DNA from: Streptomyces sp. NRRL S-31
GTDB taxonomy: Bacteria; Actinomycetota; Actinomycetes; Streptomycetales; Streptomycetaceae
Direction of reading: 5' to 3'
DNA: 64,000 nt
NCBI RefSeq assembly: GCF_000718775.1
Contig: NZ_JOCB01000001.1
Coordinates: 62,001 to 126,000, forward strand
Within the stretch, counting starts at the first letter, position 1. Each line of letters starts with the position of its first letter. The position numbers and the translations under genes are program-made. The notes under the pieces were generated by a model that worked only from the letters and a program-made list of their open reading frames with translations, searched no databases and was not told the DNA's origin. Positions 62,101 to 64,000 of the stretch are shown piece after piece.

Positions 62101-64000
62101 GTGGCGAGTGTTCCGTACCAAGGGGGACAGGGGTCCCCGCAGGCGCACATGGTGGTGTGCGGTGACGACGGGCTCGCGCACCGGCTGACCGCCGAGCTGC
62201 GCGGGGTCTACGGCGAGCAGGTCACCCTGGTCGTGCCGCCGAACGGGCGCACCGCCCGGCCCCCGGTCGTCGGCCGGGCCCGGGCCGCGTCGGCGGCGCT
62301 GTTCGACCGCGTGGTCAGCGCCGCGGTGGGCTCCGTCGGCCGGGCCGGCGGGACCGGGCAGCCCTCCGGTGCCGCCGCGGGCGCACAGGCCGGGGCGTCC
62401 GCCGGGCAGCGCGCCGACGGCGAGGGCGTGCTGGAGGCCGCCGAACCGACCGAGGCGGTGCTCGCCGAGGCCGGGGTGGCGCGGGCCGCCGCGCTGGCCC
62501 TCGTGTACGACGACGACGAGACCAACATCCGGGCGGCGCTGACCGCCCGCCGGCTCAACCCCCGGCTGCGGCTGGTGCTGCGGCTCTACAACCGGCGGCT
62601 GGGCCAGCACATCGAGGAACTCCTGGACCAGGCCGCCGCGCTGGCCGCCGGGGACGGGGAGGACGGTCCGGGCACCGGAGCGGAGACCTCCACGACCGTG
62701 CTGTCCGACGCCGACACGGCCGCGCCCGCGCTGGCCGCCACCGCCGTGGCCGGCACCGGCCGGGTCGTGCAGGCCGAGGGCCTGCTGCTGCGGGCCGTGG
62801 AACGGCCGCTGTCCGCGGACGGGTCCGGCACCGGGCTGTGCACCCTCGCCCTGCTCTCGGGCGGCGACCCGGCCGGCACCGGCGGCCCGGACGGTCCGGA
62901 CGGCACGGGCGAGCAGCCGCGGCTGCTCCCCGACGACGACGAGGTGCGGCAGGCCGCCGGGCGGCACGCCGTGGTGCTGGAGCACGTCTCCTCCACGCAC
63001 GGTGCGGAGTCCGCCGCGCCCGGCCGCCGGAGCACCGGCGTGATGCCGCTCGCCTCCTTCTTCTCCCGGCGGCTGCGCTGGTCCCTGGCCGGGCTGGTCG
63101 GCTGTGTGGCCGCCCTCGCGGTCGCCCTGTGGCTGGTCACCGGCATCCATCCGTTGCGCGCCTGCTACATCACCCTGCTGGACCTGTTCGCCATCGACGA
63201 CCCCGCCCTCAAGGAGCCCCTCGGCCGGCAGCTGCTGCAACTCCTCTCCGCGCTGGTCGGACTGCTGCTGCTGCCGGTGCTGCTGGCCACCGCGCTGGAG
63301 GCGCTCGGCACCTTCCGCACCGCCTCCGCCGTGCGCAGGCCGCCGCGCGGACTGAGCGGTCACGTGGTGTTGCTGGGGCTCGGCAAGATCGGCACCCGGG
63401 TGCTGACCCGGCTGCGGGAGCTGGACGTCCCCGTGGTGTGCGTCGAGTCCGACCCGGAGGCGCGGGGCCTGGCCACCGCCCGTCGGCTGCGGGTGCCGGT
63501 GGTGCTCGGGGACGTCACCCAGGAGGGCGTCCTGGAAGCGGCCCAGATCCACCGGGCCCGGACGCTGCTCGCGGTGACCAGCGCCGACACCACCAACCTG
63601 GAGGCCGCGCTGTACGCGCGGACCGTACGGCCCGATCTGCGCGTGGTGCTGCGGCTGTACGACGACGACTTCGCCACCGCCGTGTACCGCACCCTCCGGG
63701 CCGCCTATCCGCACGCCCTGACCCGCAGCCGGAGCGTCACCCACCTGGCCGCCCCCTCGTTCGCCGGGGCGATGCTGGGACGGCAGGTGCTCGGGGCCGT
63801 CGCCGTGGAGCGCCGGGTGCTGCTGTTCGCCGCGGTCGACGTGGACGGGCACCCACGGCTCGAGGGGCGCACGGTCGACGAGGCGTTCCAGGCCGGTGCC
63901 TGGCGGGTGCTGGCGCTGCTGGGGCGGGCCGACACCCCTTCCGGTCATGTGCTCCGGAAGGGGGACCGGGTCGTCGTCGCCGCCACCCGCAGGGGGCTCG
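62101..64000 (+). CDS. membrane protein with two TrkA-N (RCK) domains, cut by window edge
   Basis: At least 633 residues. A first nucleotide-binding-like region (MVVCGDDGLAHRLTAELRGVYGEQVTLV), interrupted by Ala/Gly-rich inserts (about 75-130 and 180-290), two hydrophobic helices (about 320-340 and 375-400), then a clear RCK domain GHVVLLGLGKIGTRVLTRL with CVESDPEA. The layout recalls Rossmann-type K+ gating proteins and channels, but no TVGYG filter is seen between the helices. Start uncertain: GTG 62101 or ATG 62149. Lies near kdp and nadE. Confidence 0.75.
   Translation, partial: MASVPYQGGQGSPQAHMVVCGDDGLAHRLTAELRGVYGEQVTLVVPPNGRTARPPVVGRARAASAALFDRVVSAAVGSVGRAGGTGQPSGAAAGAQAGASAGQRADGEGVLEAAEPTEAVLAEAGVARAAALALVYDDDETNIRAALTARRLNPRLRLVLRLYNRRLGQHIEELLDQAAALAAGDGEDGPGTGAETSTTVLSDADTAAPALAATAVAGTGRVVQAEGLLLRAVERPLSADGSGTGLCTLALLSGGDPAGTGGPDGPDGTGEQPRLLPDDDEVRQAAGRHAVVLEHVSSTHGAESAAPGRRSTGVMPLASFFSRRLRWSLAGLVGCVAALAVALWLVTGIHPLRACYITLLDLFAIDDPALKEPLGRQLLQLLSALVGLLLLPVLLATALEALGTFRTASAVRRPPRGLSGHVVLLGLGKIGTRVLTRLRELDVPVVCVESDPEARGLATARRLRVPVVLGDVTQEGVLEAAQIHRARTLLAVTSADTTNLEAALYARTVRPDLRVVLRLYDDDFATAVYRTLRAAYPHALTRSRSVTHLAAPSFAGAMLGRQVLGAVAVERRVLLFAAVDVDGHPRLEGRTVDEAFQAGAWRVLALLGRADTPSGHVLRKGDRVVVAATRRGL

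Overview
The window is a stretch of Streptomyces chromosome. The evidence is GC content near 72% with strong GC bias at third codon positions, many GTG and TTG starts and 4-bp start/stop overlaps, and the diagnostic genes bldG, wblA, an actinobacterial crp and a Tad locus with its DECH-box helicase neighbour. Gene order resembles, from memory, the topA-bldG-acs-nth-crp-wblA region of S. coelicolor, followed by a variable segment and then a kdp/nadE segment.

Layout. 1-968: 5' part of topA (minus). 1226-8050: small membrane protein, methyltransferase, lipoprotein, H+-pyrophosphatase, and the HATPase/BldG regulatory pair, all minus. 8127-15770: DECH-box helicase facing a seven-gene Tad/Flp secretion operon. 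16397-20837: HAD phosphatase, Fic-like protein, CooC-like ATPase and a deacetylase-like lipoprotein. 21184-26344: acetyl-CoA synthetase, NhaA, holin-X protein and alpha/beta hydrolase. 26680-29756: MarP-like protease, NUDIX hydrolase and endonuclease III. 30098-36794: Crp, nucleotidyltransferase, MBL and NUDIX proteins, RidA, DUF4177 and two ArsA-like ATPases. 37238-43231: WblA, class A PBP, YqeY, metallophosphoesterase and a membrane protein.

Variable segment. tRNA-Pro(CGG) at 43298-43371 carries a 2.6-kb insertion bounded by 43-bp direct repeats (43330-43372 and 45966-46008). It holds a decayed tyrosine integrase and one low-GC, TTA-containing gene whose product has a PD-(D/E)XK-like nuclease signature. 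Beyond it lies an Rhs polymorphic-toxin locus: a WXG100-like partner, a 1422-residue Rhs protein and a putative immunity protein.

Right end. A second-type lysA with a SAV_915-family gene, a universal stress protein, the kdpFABC potassium pump operon led by a 27-residue membrane peptide, a small membrane protein whose 3' end has been tandemly amplified, glutamine-dependent NAD synthetase, and a TrkA-N/RCK membrane protein cut by the window edge.

The most interesting non-coding signal is a shared four-hexamer array (TNACGG spaced 11/21/11 bp) upstream of both the kdp operon and the SAV_915-lysA/universal stress protein divergent promoter region. It suggests a common regulator. The best candidate for an undescribed system is the lone nuclease-like gene in the tRNA-Pro island.
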